A DNA stretch of 64,000 nucleotides from Longimicrobium sp. (GTDB taxonomy: Bacteria > Gemmatimonadota > Gemmatimonadetes > Longimicrobiales > Longimicrobiaceae): assembly GCF_036388275.1 (NCBI RefSeq), contig NZ_DASVSF010000022.1:62001-126000 (forward strand), given 5' to 3'. Under the pieces are notes generated by a model. The model was given only the letters and a program-made list of their open reading frames with translations. It searched no databases and had not been told where the DNA came from. This document shows positions 46,298-55,327 of this stretch, in pieces. The stretch's first letter is position 1. Every line of letters begins with the position of its first letter. Position numbers and translations under genes: made by a program.

Positions 46298-46391
46298 TTG
46301 TGGGAGGGGGAGCGCCGCGATAGGTTGTGCATCTGCCCAAACTAGGGGCTTTTCCCAGCAAATACAAGCACTCCCCACGCGTTTCGGACGT

Positions 46392-47135
46392 TTGCAGCGC
46401 GCCCTCGTCATCATCCCGACCTTCAACGAGAGCGAGAACCTTCCGCGCCTCGTTCCGTCGGTTCTCTCCCGCGATGAGCGGCTCGAAATCCTGGTGGTCG
46501 ACGACAACTCGCCCGACGGAACCGGCCGCCTCGCCGAAGAGATCGCCGCGGCCGAGCCGCGCGTGCACGTCATCCACCGCGCCGGAAAGCTGGGGCTGGG
46601 AACGGCCTACATCGCCGGCTTCAAGTGGGGGATCGAGCGCAAGTACGACATCCTCTTCGAGATGGATGCGGACTTCAGCCACGATCCGGCGCACCTTCCC
46701 CAGTTCCTGGAAGCGGTGCAGGACTACGACCTCGTGCTGGGGTCTCGCTACCTCCACGGCCGCGTCACCGTGGTCAACTGGCCGATGGGGCGCCTTTTGC
46801 TCAGCTACTTCGCCAACTCGTACGCACGATGGGTGACGGGGCTGCCCATCGCCGACGCCACCGGCGGGTTCAAGTGCTTCCGGCGGCAGGTGCTGGAGTC
46901 CATCGAGCTGGACCGGGTGGAAAGCAACGGCTACGCGTTCCAGATCGAGATGAGCTTTCGCGCCTGGAAGAAGGGGTTCCGCCTGGGCGAGATTCCCATC
47001 ATGTTCGTGGACCGCGACCTGGGCGAGAGCAAGATGAGCAAGAAGATCGTCCGCGAGGCCGTGTGGCGCGTCTGGCGGCTGCGCTTTCTGGCCGCCACCG
47101 GGAGGCTGGAAAGCCGCCCCGCGCTGCGCGCCTGA
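46392..47135 (+). CDS. Polyprenol-phosphate mannose synthase (DPM1-like GT2)
   Basis: 247 aa. The sequence starts with a TTG codon (46392). Features are VIIPTFNESENLPRLV, the VVDDNSPDGTG nucleotide-binding stretch and EMDADFSHDP with the metal-binding Asp residues, all conserved in DPM1 and bacterial Ppm1-type enzymes. There is no transmembrane helix, unlike the 31595 enzyme. It transfers mannose (or a similar sugar) from GDP-mannose to polyprenyl phosphate, making the lipid-linked donor that YfhO-type proteins use. A downstream ATG is absent near the conserved start, so TTG is chosen. Confidence 0.88.
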   Translation: MQRALVIIPTFNESENLPRLVPSVLSRDERLEILVVDDNSPDGTGRLAEEIAAAEPRVHVIHRAGKLGLGTAYIAGFKWGIERKYDILFEMDADFSHDPAHLPQFLEAVQDYDLVLGSRYLHGRVTVVNWPMGRLLLSYFANSYARWVTGLPIADATGGFKCFRRQVLESIELDRVESNGYAFQIEMSFRAWKKGFRLGEIPIMFVDRDLGESKMSKKIVREAVWRVWRLRFLAATGRLESRPALRA

Positions 47136-47167
47136 GCCGGACCCCGTTTCTCTTCCGCCGATACCGA

Positions 47168-48916
47168 ATGCACGAGTCCGCGCCCGCTTTCGTCCGTGCC
47201 CTGGCCGCCGCCGTGCTGCGCGACGGCGACCCCGCGGCCCGCGCCGCCGAAGCGCACGCGGCCCTGGCGGAGGTGCTGGCCGGGCAGAAGAGCCTGGTGC
47301 TGGACGTGCAGTTCACCGGCTTCACCCACAAGGGCCAGCTCGTGGGCGGGGTGGATCCACAGGTGCTGCGCGCGGCGGGGCACCTGATCACCCTGCGGGT
47401 AAACCGCATCGGCTTTACCCCCGACGCGCGCGCGGCGGACCTGCAGGACACCTTCTTTCATCTCGCCCGCGGCACCGGCGAGCTGGGCGAAGGCGGAATC
47501 GTCGGGGCGATGGCGGCCGCGCGCCCGTACGGCGTGTACCTGAGCACCTCCTCGGCCGAGGTCTACAAGCCCGCCCCTCGCACCCCCGCTGCGCCCGCGG
47601 CCGACTCACCACCGCCCTCCGCCGCTGCTCCCGCACAGCCGTCGCCCGCCGAGACACGGTCGGCTCCCGCCGAGGCGCCATCTGTCACGGTGGACGCGCC
47701 GGCTCCGGCCGTCGTGGAACCCGTGACGCCGGGCGCGTGGTCGGACAGCGACTTCGAGAGCACGGAGCTGGGGGAGTTCGAGATCCTGGACGCGGACGCC
47801 CTTCTCGCGCGCCCTCCGGGCAGCCCAGGGAGCCCCGCTTCGCCGTCGCGTGGGGCGGGGGAGCACGGGCGCGACGAGCCGCCCGTCAACGACATGTTCC
47901 ACTTCTTCCGCACCTCGGCCTCGGCGGACGAGCAGGCCGAAGCGCTTCCGCGGCTGCTGGCTGCAACGGACAACGTGTCGCGGTTCGACGAGCTGGCCGA
48001 CACGGCGGTGCGCGCCGCGGTGCAGCTGCTTCGCTCCGACGCGCACGCCGAGGCCGTGGAGGTGCTCGACGCCCTGGTGCGCGAGGCGCAGCGGCCGGAC
48101 CGCACGCGCCTGTTCCGCGACTCGGCGCTGCAGGCCATCCGCCGGGTGGGCTCGGCCGAGACGCTGCAGCGGCTGGTGGAGCTGCTGGGGCACGGCCGCA
48201 TTGAGCGCGAGCGCATCCTGCGCTTCCTGGCGTTTACGGGCGGCGACGCGCTGCTGATGCTGGAGGGCTTCATCCACCGCTCGCCCGACGCCGAGTCGCG
48301 GTCCGACGCGTTCCGCACGCTGCTGGCGGCGGAGGGAACGGCGGACCGGCTGATCGCGCACGCGGTGCAGGACCCCAACCCGGTGCGGGTGCGCACGCTG
48401 CTGGAGCTGGCCGGGGGGCCGGGGGTGGACCCCGAGGTGGCGCGGCGCTGGGCGGCCGAGGCGGCGCGGCACGCCGACGCGGGGATCCGCGCGGACGCGG
48501 CGCGCTCCGCGGCGGCGCTGGGCGGGCGCGGGTCGCTGCGGGTGCTGGTGGACCTGCTGGGCGACCCGGAGCGCGTGGTGCGCCGCGAGGCGGTGCAGGG
48601 GCTGGGCAGCTTGGGCGAGACCGCGGCCGTTCCGTTTTTGGCGCGCGTGCTGAACGACGGGAGCGACGAGGAGCTGCAGGCGCTCGCCGCGCAGTCGCTG
48701 GGCCGCATCGGCTCGGCCGAGGCGCTGCCGGGGCTGCTGGGGGTGGTGAACAAGCGTTCCTTGTTCTCGCTCAACAAGGTGACGCGCCTCAAGATGGCGG
48801 CCCTGCAGGCCATCGCCCGCATCCGCACGCCGGGCGCCCGCGAGGCGCTGCAGTCGGTCGCCACGGGCCGCGACGAGTTGGCAGAGGAAGCGAAGAGGTT
48901 GCTGGCCAGCCTCTGA
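47168..48916 (+). CDS. HEAT-repeat protein with low-complexity linker
   Basis: 582 aa. Residues about 1-135 are a helical and beta N-terminal domain of unknown type. Residues 138-225 are Pro/Ala/Ser-rich and disordered, with acidic patches. From about 245 to the end there is an alpha-solenoid of HEAT or PBS-lyase-like repeats, each with an (A/V)xxLG or similar ending: RRVGSAETLQRLVELLGH, RREAVQGLGSLGETAAVPFLARVL and AQSLGRIGSAEALPGLLGVV. Such solenoids bind partner proteins. No catalytic site is seen. It has a terminator-like hairpin just downstream. Confidence 0.82.
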   Translation: MHESAPAFVRALAAAVLRDGDPAARAAEAHAALAEVLAGQKSLVLDVQFTGFTHKGQLVGGVDPQVLRAAGHLITLRVNRIGFTPDARAADLQDTFFHLARGTGELGEGGIVGAMAAARPYGVYLSTSSAEVYKPAPRTPAAPAADSPPPSAAAPAQPSPAETRSAPAEAPSVTVDAPAPAVVEPVTPGAWSDSDFESTELGEFEILDADALLARPPGSPGSPASPSRGAGEHGRDEPPVNDMFHFFRTSASADEQAEALPRLLAATDNVSRFDELADTAVRAAVQLLRSDAHAEAVEVLDALVREAQRPDRTRLFRDSALQAIRRVGSAETLQRLVELLGHGRIERERILRFLAFTGGDALLMLEGFIHRSPDAESRSDAFRTLLAAEGTADRLIAHAVQDPNPVRVRTLLELAGGPGVDPEVARRWAAEAARHADAGIRADAARSAAALGGRGSLRVLVDLLGDPERVVRREAVQGLGSLGETAAVPFLARVLNDGSDEELQALAAQSLGRIGSAEALPGLLGVVNKRSLFSLNKVTRLKMAALQAIARIRTPGAREALQSVATGRDELAEEAKRLLASL

Positions 48917-48931
48917 GAGCGGCTGACAGCC

Positions 48932-48965
48932 GAGAGCCTCGCAAAGATCCCGCGAGGCTTCGGTT
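48932..48965 (+). terminator. Terminator-like hairpin after the HEAT-repeat gene
   Basis: CCGA and AGCCTCGC pair with GCGAGGCT and TCGG, with one bulged G and a 9-base loop, 16 bases after the stop. Confidence 0.6.
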
Positions 48966-48983
48966 GCGTGCCTCAAGCCGCTC

Positions 48984-49176
48984 TGTCATCCCGAAGGAGC
49001 GCCCTCCGCATCCTCGCCCGAACACCACCCTCCGCAGCGACTGAGGGATCCGCCACACAGCTCGCGTGATGCGGGCTGATCCTGAGCGCGCTGCGACGAG
49101 TGTGTGGCGGATCCCTCAGTCGCTGCCATCTCCGGTGTGAAGGCAGGTCTGTCGTCGCCGCTCCATCGGGATGACA
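48984..49176. repeat. Nested inverted-repeat element (possible dispersed extragenic repeat)
   Basis: The outer ends are TGTCATCCCGA (48984-48994) and its complement TCGGGATGACA (49166-49176). Inside, a perfect 26-bp inverted repeat (49034-49059 against 49101-49126) surrounds a 41-base spacer; its arms carry the BamHI-like GGATCC. TGTCATCC-type ends occur on dispersed palindromic elements in related bacteria; only one copy is in this window. Confidence 0.75.
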
Positions 49177-49342
49177 CCGGGAGCCGATCCCGTGCGTGCC
49201 GATGACGGCCGGGACGTCGTCTCCTGAGGCCGAAACGTGGCAGCGGGGCATTGTCGCGGTTCCGAACTCTCGTGTCGGATCGACGCGCCACCTGTGGCAC
49301 GATCTCCCGCCTGAAACACCCCCCAACCAGTGGCAAATCCCG

Positions 49343-49415
49343 CAATCCACAGCGCTCCCGCCTTTATCCACACTTCTCCACATGATTTAGTTTACATAAT
49401 GTATATTATACGCAT
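49343..49415 (+). promoter_or_regulatory. AT-rich island with DnaA-box-like 9-mers upstream of ku
   Basis: TTATCCACA at 49364-49372 matches the DnaA-box consensus exactly. TTCTCCACA (49374-49382) has one mismatch, and CAATCCACA (49343-49351) has two. TAATG...TATATTATA follows at 49397-49410. In a 70% G+C genome this is a marked drop, useful either as a promoter or for unwinding. Which of these it is cannot be told. Confidence 0.4.
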
Positions 49416-49468
49416 TGGTTCAGGGATTGCGCTTGGCCCGAGTCCCATCTGACCCAGGAGCCAACGAG

Positions 49469-50473
49469 ATGGCACGCGCAATCTGGAAAGGAAGCATCAG
49501 CTTCGGCCTGGTCCACATTCCGGTGGGCCTCTTCTCCGCCGAGAAGACCAACGACCTGAGCTTCCGTCAGCTCGACCGCCGCAACCTCTCGCCCGTCGGC
49601 TACCGGAAGTACAACAAGGCCACCGGCGAAGAGGTCGAGAGCGACGTGATCGTCAAGGGCTACGAGTACGAGAGCGGCCACTACGTCGTGCTCAGCGACG
49701 AAGACCTGCTCCGGGCCAACCCCGAAAAGACGCAGACCGTCGAGATCACCGACTTCGTGGACCTCGAGGACATCGAGCCGGTGTTCTACGACAAACCGTA
49801 CTACCTGGCGCCAACTGGCAAGAACGCCAAGGGCTACGCGCTGCTCCGCGAGGCGCTGAAGCGCACCCGCAAGGTGGGCATCGCCAAGGTGGTCATCCGC
49901 TCGCGCGAGTACCTCTCGGCCGTGGTGCCCCAGGGCAACGTGCTGGTGCTGGAAATCCTTCGCTTCGCCGACGAGATCCGCGCCACCGACGACCTGGAGG
50001 TGCCGGGCGAAGACCTGCAGGCCATGGGCGTCAACGATCGCGAGATCGAGATGGCCGAGCGCCTGGTAGAGGGCATGACGGCCGAGTGGTCGCCCGAGAA
50101 GTACCACGACACGTATCGCGAAGACCTGATGGGCCTGATCCAGGGGCGCATCGACAGCGGCCAGACCAACGAGCCCGACGAGTCGCCGGTGCCCGAGGTG
50201 GGCGAGGCGCGCGGGGACGTGATCGACATCATGTCGCTGCTCAAGCGCAGCGTCGAAGCCACGACCGGTGGCGCCAACGACGCGGACGAGGCCGAGCGCC
50301 CCGCGGCCAAGGCGCCGAAGCCCGCCGCGGCCAAGCCCGCAGCCGCGCCCAAGGCGGTGGCGAAGTCTGCCGCCAAGCCACGCAAGGCGGCCTCGGCCAG
50401 CAAGCCTTCGCCCCGCTCCGCCGCGCCGGCCAAGCCGCGCGCCAGCAGCAGCAAGAAGCGCAAGGCCGCCTGA
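49469..50473 (+). CDS. ku: Ku DNA end-binding protein
   Basis: 334 aa. Residues 1-255 are the bacterial Ku ring: WKGSISFGLVHIPV, the KGYEYESGHYVVLSDEDL segment and the C-terminal EMAERLVEGM helix. Bacterial Ku is a homodimer that threads onto broken DNA ends and recruits LigD for non-homologous end joining. The last 75 residues are Lys/Ala/Pro-rich, a tail that in other Ku proteins binds DNA. Start supported by a CAGGAG site 9 bases upstream. It is followed 14 bases later by ligD. Confidence 0.95.
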   Translation: MARAIWKGSISFGLVHIPVGLFSAEKTNDLSFRQLDRRNLSPVGYRKYNKATGEEVESDVIVKGYEYESGHYVVLSDEDLLRANPEKTQTVEITDFVDLEDIEPVFYDKPYYLAPTGKNAKGYALLREALKRTRKVGIAKVVIRSREYLSAVVPQGNVLVLEILRFADEIRATDDLEVPGEDLQAMGVNDREIEMAERLVEGMTAEWSPEKYHDTYREDLMGLIQGRIDSGQTNEPDESPVPEVGEARGDVIDIMSLLKRSVEATTGGANDADEAERPAAKAPKPAAAKPAAAPKAVAKSAAKPRKAASASKPSPRSAAPAKPRASSSKKRKAA

Positions 50474-50487
50474 ACCCGCGCGCCTGA

Positions 50488-53226
50488 ATGGGCCTCGACG
50501 AGTACAAGCGTAAGCGCGACTTTCGCGTCACCGCAGAACCAGAAGGGCACGTCCACCCCGCGGGGGACGTGCTCTCCTTCTGCATCCAGAAGCACGCGGC
50601 CAGCCACCTTCACTACGACTTTCGCCTGGAGCTGGACGGCGTCCTGAAGAGCTGGGCCGTCCCCAAGGGGCCCAGCCTGGATCCGTCCGTCAAGCGCCTG
50701 GCCGTTCACGTCGAGGATCACCCCATCGAGTACGGCGTCTTCGAGGGGATCATCCCCAGGAAGGAATACGGCGGCGGCACCGTGATGCTGTGGGACCGCG
50801 GCCGCTGGACGCCGGACGAGGACCCGCACCAGGGCTATCGCAAGGGACACATCCGTTTTCACCTCCACGGCGAGCGGCTGTCCGGCGGATGGCACCTGGT
50901 GCGCTCGCGGCGGCCGCGGGAGGAGGGCCAGAAGGAGCAGTGGCTGCTCTTCAAGGACGACGATGACGTCGCGCGCTCCGAGTCTGCCGGCGTCATCACG
51001 GAGGAATTCGTCACCAGCGTGGCCACGGGCCGCACGATGGACGAGATCGCCGCCGACGCCGACGCCCGCTGGGACTCGAAGGCGCCCGCGGCCGAGGCGC
51101 TGATCCGCGACGGCAAGCCCTCGAAGGCCGCGAAGAAGCCCGCCGCAAAGCCGAAATCCACCCGCTCCGCCAAGCCCGTGGCCTCCCCCGCTCCCGGCGT
51201 GCCCGGCGCCCGCAAGGCGGCGTTCCCTGCCGAGTTCACCCCTGCCCTGGCCACCCTGGTCGACGAGGTGCCGGCCGGCGACGGCTGGATCCACGAGATC
51301 AAGTACGATGGATATCGCCTCGTCGTGATGCTGCGCGGCGGCAAGGCGCGGCTGGTTACCCGCAATGGCAACGACTGGACGGACAAGTTCCCCGAGATGG
51401 CCGGGGCGCTCTCTGCCCTGCCCGCCCGCGACGCCATCCTGGACGGCGAGCTGGTGATGCTGACGCCTGGCGGCACCTCGAGCTTCCAGGCGCTGCAGAA
51501 CGTGCTGAGCAGCGGCCGCACGGCGGACCTGGTGTTCTACGCCTTCGACCTGATGCACCTGGACGGGATGGACCTGCGCGGGTCTCCCCTGCTGGCCCGC
51601 AAGGAAGCGTTGCGCGGGCTGCTGGCGGGCGATCCCGCCGGCGCGGTGCGGTTCAGCGACCACATCGTGGGGAGCGGGGGCGTGTTCCATCAGCAGGCGT
51701 GCGCGATGGGGCTGGAGGGCATCATCTGCAAGCGGGCCGATGCGCCGTACGCGCAGAAACGCACGAAGGACTGGCTGAAGGTGAAGTGCCTGCTGCGCCA
51801 GGAGTTCGTCATCGGGGGCTTCAGCGAGCCGCGCGGCTCACGGTCGCACTTTGGCGCGCTGCACGTGGGCGTGTACCGCGACGGCGAGCTGGTGCACTCC
51901 GGCAAGGTGGGCACGGGCTTCAACGAAGAGGTGCTGCGCCAGGTGCACGCCCGGCTGAAGAAGCTGAAGCGGGCGGATTCGCCCTTCTCCGACTTCGGCC
52001 GGCGGGGGCGCCAGCCGGCCGGGGTCACCTGGGTGGAGCCCACGCTGGTGTGCGAGGTGGAGTTCACCGAGTGGACCGGCGACGGCATCCTTCGCCACCC
52101 CGTCTTCCAGGGGCTGCGCGAAGACAAGCCGGCCACGCAGGTGGTGCGCGAAGACCCGCGCGCCCTCCCCGCGGGCGAGTCCGCGGCCGCGGGGTCCGAT
52201 GCCGCCAACGCGAAGGGCCGCGCCCGCGCGCCGGCGCGCGGCGCGTCGAAGGATGCGCCCGCGGCCCCGTCCAGCCGCCCCGTGCCGCCGTCGACCAAGT
52301 CCGCATCCCCGCGGCGCGGCAAGGCGCCGGACGTGGAGGTGGAGGGGATCCGCCTGTCGAATCCCGACAAGGTGCTCTTCCCCGCCCTGGGCACCACCAA
52401 GCTGGACCTGGCGCACTACTACGAGGCCATCGGCGAGTGGATGCTGCCGCACATCGTCGATCGCCCGCTGACGCTCGTCCGCTGCCCGGAGGGGGTGGGC
52501 GGACAGTGCTTCTACCAGAAGCACGGCGATGAGCACTTTCCCGCGCAGGTGGGGCGGACGACCATCCTGGAGAACGACGGCGATCCGCGCGTCTACACCT
52601 ACGTAGATTCGGTCGCGGGGCTCGTCGCCATGGTGCAGATGGGCGCGCTGGAGCTTCACGTTTCAAACGCGCGCCGCGACAGCTTCGAGAAGCCCGACCA
52701 GTTCGTAATGGACCTGGATCCCGCGCCGGACGTGCCGTGGGCGCGCGTGGTGGCGGCGGCGTTCCAGGTGCGCGACCGCCTGGACGAGCTGGGGCTGCGC
52801 AGCTGGGTGAAGACCACGGGCGGCAAGGGGCTTCACGTGGTCGTTCCCATCGCCCGGCGCTCGTCGTGGGACGAGGTCAAGGACTTCACCAAGGCCCTGT
52901 CGGCGGACCTGAGCGCCGCCAACCCGGGCAAGTACCTGATCAAGGCCACCAAGGCGGCACGCAAGGGCAAGATCTTCCTCGATTACCTCCGCAACGGCCG
53001 CGGCGCTACGGCCATCTGCGCCTACTGCGTCCGGGCCCGTCCCACCGGCGCCGTCTCGGTCCCCATCGGCTGGGACGAGCTGACGGCGGAGCTCCGCACG
53101 GACGACTTCACGCCCCAGGCCGTCGCCGAACGTATCCAGTCGCTCCAGGGAGACCCGTGGGCGGAGTACTGGACCACGCGGCAGTCGATCACCAAGCAGA
53201 TGCGGGCCGCGGTGGGGTTGACGTAA
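50488..53226 (+). CDS. ligD: Multifunctional NHEJ DNA ligase D
   Basis: 912 aa in the order phosphoesterase, ligase, polymerase. The 3'-phosphoesterase domain is at about 10-165 (HLHYDFRLEL with its His and Asp). The ATP-dependent ligase is at about 245-560, with the adenylated Lys-272 in KYDGYR and the OB domain after residue 410. The AEP-type polymerase/primase is at about 616-912, with the metal pair Asp-742/Asp-744 in MDLDPAPD and HVVVPI. Two Ala/Lys/Pro-rich linkers separate the domains. It repairs double-strand breaks with Ku. The order PE-Lig-Pol is that of Pseudomonas and not of Mycobacterium. Confidence 0.96.
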   Translation: MGLDEYKRKRDFRVTAEPEGHVHPAGDVLSFCIQKHAASHLHYDFRLELDGVLKSWAVPKGPSLDPSVKRLAVHVEDHPIEYGVFEGIIPRKEYGGGTVMLWDRGRWTPDEDPHQGYRKGHIRFHLHGERLSGGWHLVRSRRPREEGQKEQWLLFKDDDDVARSESAGVITEEFVTSVATGRTMDEIAADADARWDSKAPAAEALIRDGKPSKAAKKPAAKPKSTRSAKPVASPAPGVPGARKAAFPAEFTPALATLVDEVPAGDGWIHEIKYDGYRLVVMLRGGKARLVTRNGNDWTDKFPEMAGALSALPARDAILDGELVMLTPGGTSSFQALQNVLSSGRTADLVFYAFDLMHLDGMDLRGSPLLARKEALRGLLAGDPAGAVRFSDHIVGSGGVFHQQACAMGLEGIICKRADAPYAQKRTKDWLKVKCLLRQEFVIGGFSEPRGSRSHFGALHVGVYRDGELVHSGKVGTGFNEEVLRQVHARLKKLKRADSPFSDFGRRGRQPAGVTWVEPTLVCEVEFTEWTGDGILRHPVFQGLREDKPATQVVREDPRALPAGESAAAGSDAANAKGRARAPARGASKDAPAAPSSRPVPPSTKSASPRRGKAPDVEVEGIRLSNPDKVLFPALGTTKLDLAHYYEAIGEWMLPHIVDRPLTLVRCPEGVGGQCFYQKHGDEHFPAQVGRTTILENDGDPRVYTYVDSVAGLVAMVQMGALELHVSNARRDSFEKPDQFVMDLDPAPDVPWARVVAAAFQVRDRLDELGLRSWVKTTGGKGLHVVVPIARRSSWDEVKDFTKALSADLSAANPGKYLIKATKAARKGKIFLDYLRNGRGATAICAYCVRARPTGAVSVPIGWDELTAELRTDDFTPQAVAERIQSLQGDPWAEYWTTRQSITKQMRAAVGLT

Positions 53227-53339
53227 GCCCCGAATTGCGTTCAATTTGGCTCCGTTCCCGCCAGCATCTGAAACGCGTTGCGCGTGCTTGGTCCCAGGGG
53301 CTGAACGCGCTCTCCCTCCATCGGTGTGAACCCCCTCCC

Positions 53340-54728
53340 ATGCCCAATTCCTTTCTGGTTCGCGCGCCCCTGCTCGCATTGCTCCTGGTTGCTGCCTGCG
53401 ACGGCCCGAGCACGGGGGTCGAGGCACCGCCCCAAGTGCGCACGCAGGTTTCCACGCAGGCTGCCGAGGTGGGTACCCCGTTCGAGTTCGACGCCACGCT
53501 CGGGGGAGAGGCGTTCCGCGGCAGCGGGCTGACGTACACGCTGACGTTCGCGCCGGCGGGTGGAGGGCTGCAGGGGGCGGACGGGCGGATCACTGGAACC
53601 CCGGCTGAACCAGGGGTCGTCATCGTAACGCTGACGGCGACTGGCACGACGGGGGCGCAGGCCACGCAAAGCTTTCCGCTGGTGATCTTTTCCCGCGGGC
53701 TCGCCGCGCCGCAGCTTCCCGGCGTGCCCTTCCGCTACAGCGATCAGGGCGTGCCGCTCCCCGCCCATTACCTGGCGTCGGCGCTCGGCGGGCCGGTGAC
53801 GGCCACCGACAACACGCCGGCGGGCAACCCCATCACCGACGCGGGCGCCGCGCTGGGCCGCGTGCTCTTCTTCGATCGCCGGCTTTCGGCCAACGACGCC
53901 GTGTCGTGCGCGTCCTGCCACGTGCAGGCGGCGGGGTTCTCCGACACCGCCCAGGTCAGCCGCGGGTTCCGGGGCGAAATGACCGGCCGCCACTCGATGG
54001 CGCTGACGAACGCGCGCTTCTACCGCAACGGCCGGTTCTTCTGGGACGAGCGCGCCGCCACCCTCGAGGCGCAGGTCCTGCAGCCCATCCAGGACGGCAA
54101 GGAAATGGGGATGTCGCTGCAGAACCTGGTGTGGAAGCTCCAGGTCACGCCGTACTACCCCGCCCTCTTCCAGGCCGCGTTCGGCTCGGCGGAGATCGAT
54201 TCCACCCGCGTGGCACGCGCCCTGGCGCAGTACGTCCGTTCGATGACCTCCACCGACTCGCGCTTCGACCGGGCCTTCGCCGGCACGGGCGACTCGAACA
54301 ACTTCGCCAGCTTTACCCCCGAGGAACGCCAGGGACACCAGTTGTTCCTGTCCAGCGGGTGCGCGGGGTGCCATGCCACGAATGCGCACGTCTCCGACGC
54401 GCCGCAGAACATCGGGCTGGATGCGGTGACGACCGACCTGGGCGCCGGGGGCGGACGCTTCAAGTCTCCCTCGCTGCGAAACGTGGCCGTCCGTGGCCGC
54501 TTCATGCACGACGGCCGCTTCACCTCGCTGGAGCAGGTGGTGAGCTTCTACGACACCGGCGTCCAGCCCAACCCCGACCTGGACCCGGGGCTGCGCGGCC
54601 CCGACGGGAAGCCCCGCCGCCTGAACCTTACGCCCGCGCAGCGGAAGGCGCTTGTCGCCTACCTGGAAACGCTGACGGACCACACCCAGCTCACGGCGCA
54701 GCGGTTCTCGGACCCGTTCCCCCAATGA
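53340..54728 (+). CDS. Di-haem cytochrome c peroxidase-like lipoprotein
   Basis: 462 aa. Lipobox LLVAAC near residue 20. A first beta-sandwich (about 35-120) resembles He_PIG/Ig-like domains. The rest is the CCP/MauG fold with two haem-binding CxxCH motifs: CASCH (Cys-190) and CAGCH (Cys-341), and the conserved MHDGRFTSLEQVV stretch near the end. Such proteins reduce peroxide or oxidise other substrates in the periplasm. The reaction here is unknown. Confidence 0.9.
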   Translation: MPNSFLVRAPLLALLLVAACDGPSTGVEAPPQVRTQVSTQAAEVGTPFEFDATLGGEAFRGSGLTYTLTFAPAGGGLQGADGRITGTPAEPGVVIVTLTATGTTGAQATQSFPLVIFSRGLAAPQLPGVPFRYSDQGVPLPAHYLASALGGPVTATDNTPAGNPITDAGAALGRVLFFDRRLSANDAVSCASCHVQAAGFSDTAQVSRGFRGEMTGRHSMALTNARFYRNGRFFWDERAATLEAQVLQPIQDGKEMGMSLQNLVWKLQVTPYYPALFQAAFGSAEIDSTRVARALAQYVRSMTSTDSRFDRAFAGTGDSNNFASFTPEERQGHQLFLSSGCAGCHATNAHVSDAPQNIGLDAVTTDLGAGGGRFKSPSLRNVAVRGRFMHDGRFTSLEQVVSFYDTGVQPNPDLDPGLRGPDGKPRRLNLTPAQRKALVAYLETLTDHTQLTAQRFSDPFPQ

Positions 54729-54733
54729 CCCAC

Positions 54734-54760
54734 GCGCCAGCACCCGGCGGCGGCTGGCGC
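54734..54760. terminator. Possible terminator hairpin between convergent genes
   Basis: GCGCCAGC (54734-54741) and its complement (54753-54760) form an 8-bp stem with an 11-base loop, 6 bases after the cytochrome gene's stop. Confidence 0.4.
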
Positions 54761-54851
54761 TCCAGGCTTCTCCGGTGGGGCCGCCGCGGCTGACGACGTA
54801 GCGGCGCGCTCGAACCCCCCTGCGCCTGCCTGGAAACCGCGTCACGCAGGG

Positions 54852-55316
54852 TCAGGGCGGTGGACCGTGGGGTGGCGGACCATGGGGCGGAGGCCCGTAC
54901 TCCCCGTGCGGGCCGCGGTGGGGAGGCGGGCCTTTCCTGCCGGGGGCCGGGTGGCGCAGGAGCGGCGCCGTGCGGACGAACTCGGCCAGGCGCTCGCGCT
55001 GCGCCTCGTCCAGCAGGGGCACCATGCGCACCTGCATGCTGTCGAAGCCCGCGCGGATGCGCGCGTTGGCGGCATCGAGCGCCTCGTCGTTGTTGCGGGC
55101 CGCCGCGTCTACGAACGGCCGCAGCGAGTCCCACTGCGCCGGCGAGTGGGGGCGGATGATCTCCTCCATGCGCCCGGCGAACCCGCGCGGCCGACGCGTC
55201 TCTGCGAGTTCCGCGGTGCGGCGGTTCTGCAGTGCGCCGGCCGCAAGCCCCCCCAGCACAGCGCCCAGCGCCAGCGTCACCGCCAGGATCAGCGCGGACT
55301 TCGCCTCCACCCGCAT
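54852..55316 (-). CDS. Membrane-anchored Spy/CnrX-like sensor protein with His-rich tail
   Basis: 154 aa. A single N-terminal hydrophobic helix (about 8-30) anchors it. Residues about 45-120 are helical, with the LTXXQ-like repeats of the Spy/CpxP/CnrX (metal-resistance) family: SPAQWDSLRPFVDAA and LDEAQRERLAEF. The C-terminal 30 residues are Pro/Gly/His-rich (GPPPH repeated), a probable metal-binding tail. It is the last gene of an operon with an ECF sigma factor and its anti-sigma factor, matching the layout of cnrYXH, in which CnrX senses nickel or cobalt. Confidence 0.72.
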   Translation of the reverse strand: MRVEAKSALILAVTLALGAVLGGLAAGALQNRRTAELAETRRPRGFAGRMEEIIRPHSPAQWDSLRPFVDAAARNNDEALDAANARIRAGFDSMQVRMVPLLDEAQRERLAEFVRTAPLLRHPAPGRKGPPPHRGPHGEYGPPPHGPPPHGPPP

Positions 55317-55327
55317 CGCGTCGCCCT

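Larger units (their letters stand above)
48917..49468. other. 552-bp intergenic region with nested inverted repeats and an AT-rich island
   Basis: No coding frame is convincing. 48984-49176 is a nested inverted-repeat element. 49343-49382 carries three 9-mers like DnaA boxes, one of them TTATCCACA exactly. 49390-49415 is unusually AT-rich with ATAAT-GTAT-ATTAT. The ku gene starts at 49469 with a CAGGAG ribosome-binding site, so its promoter probably lies in this island. Confidence 0.7.
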
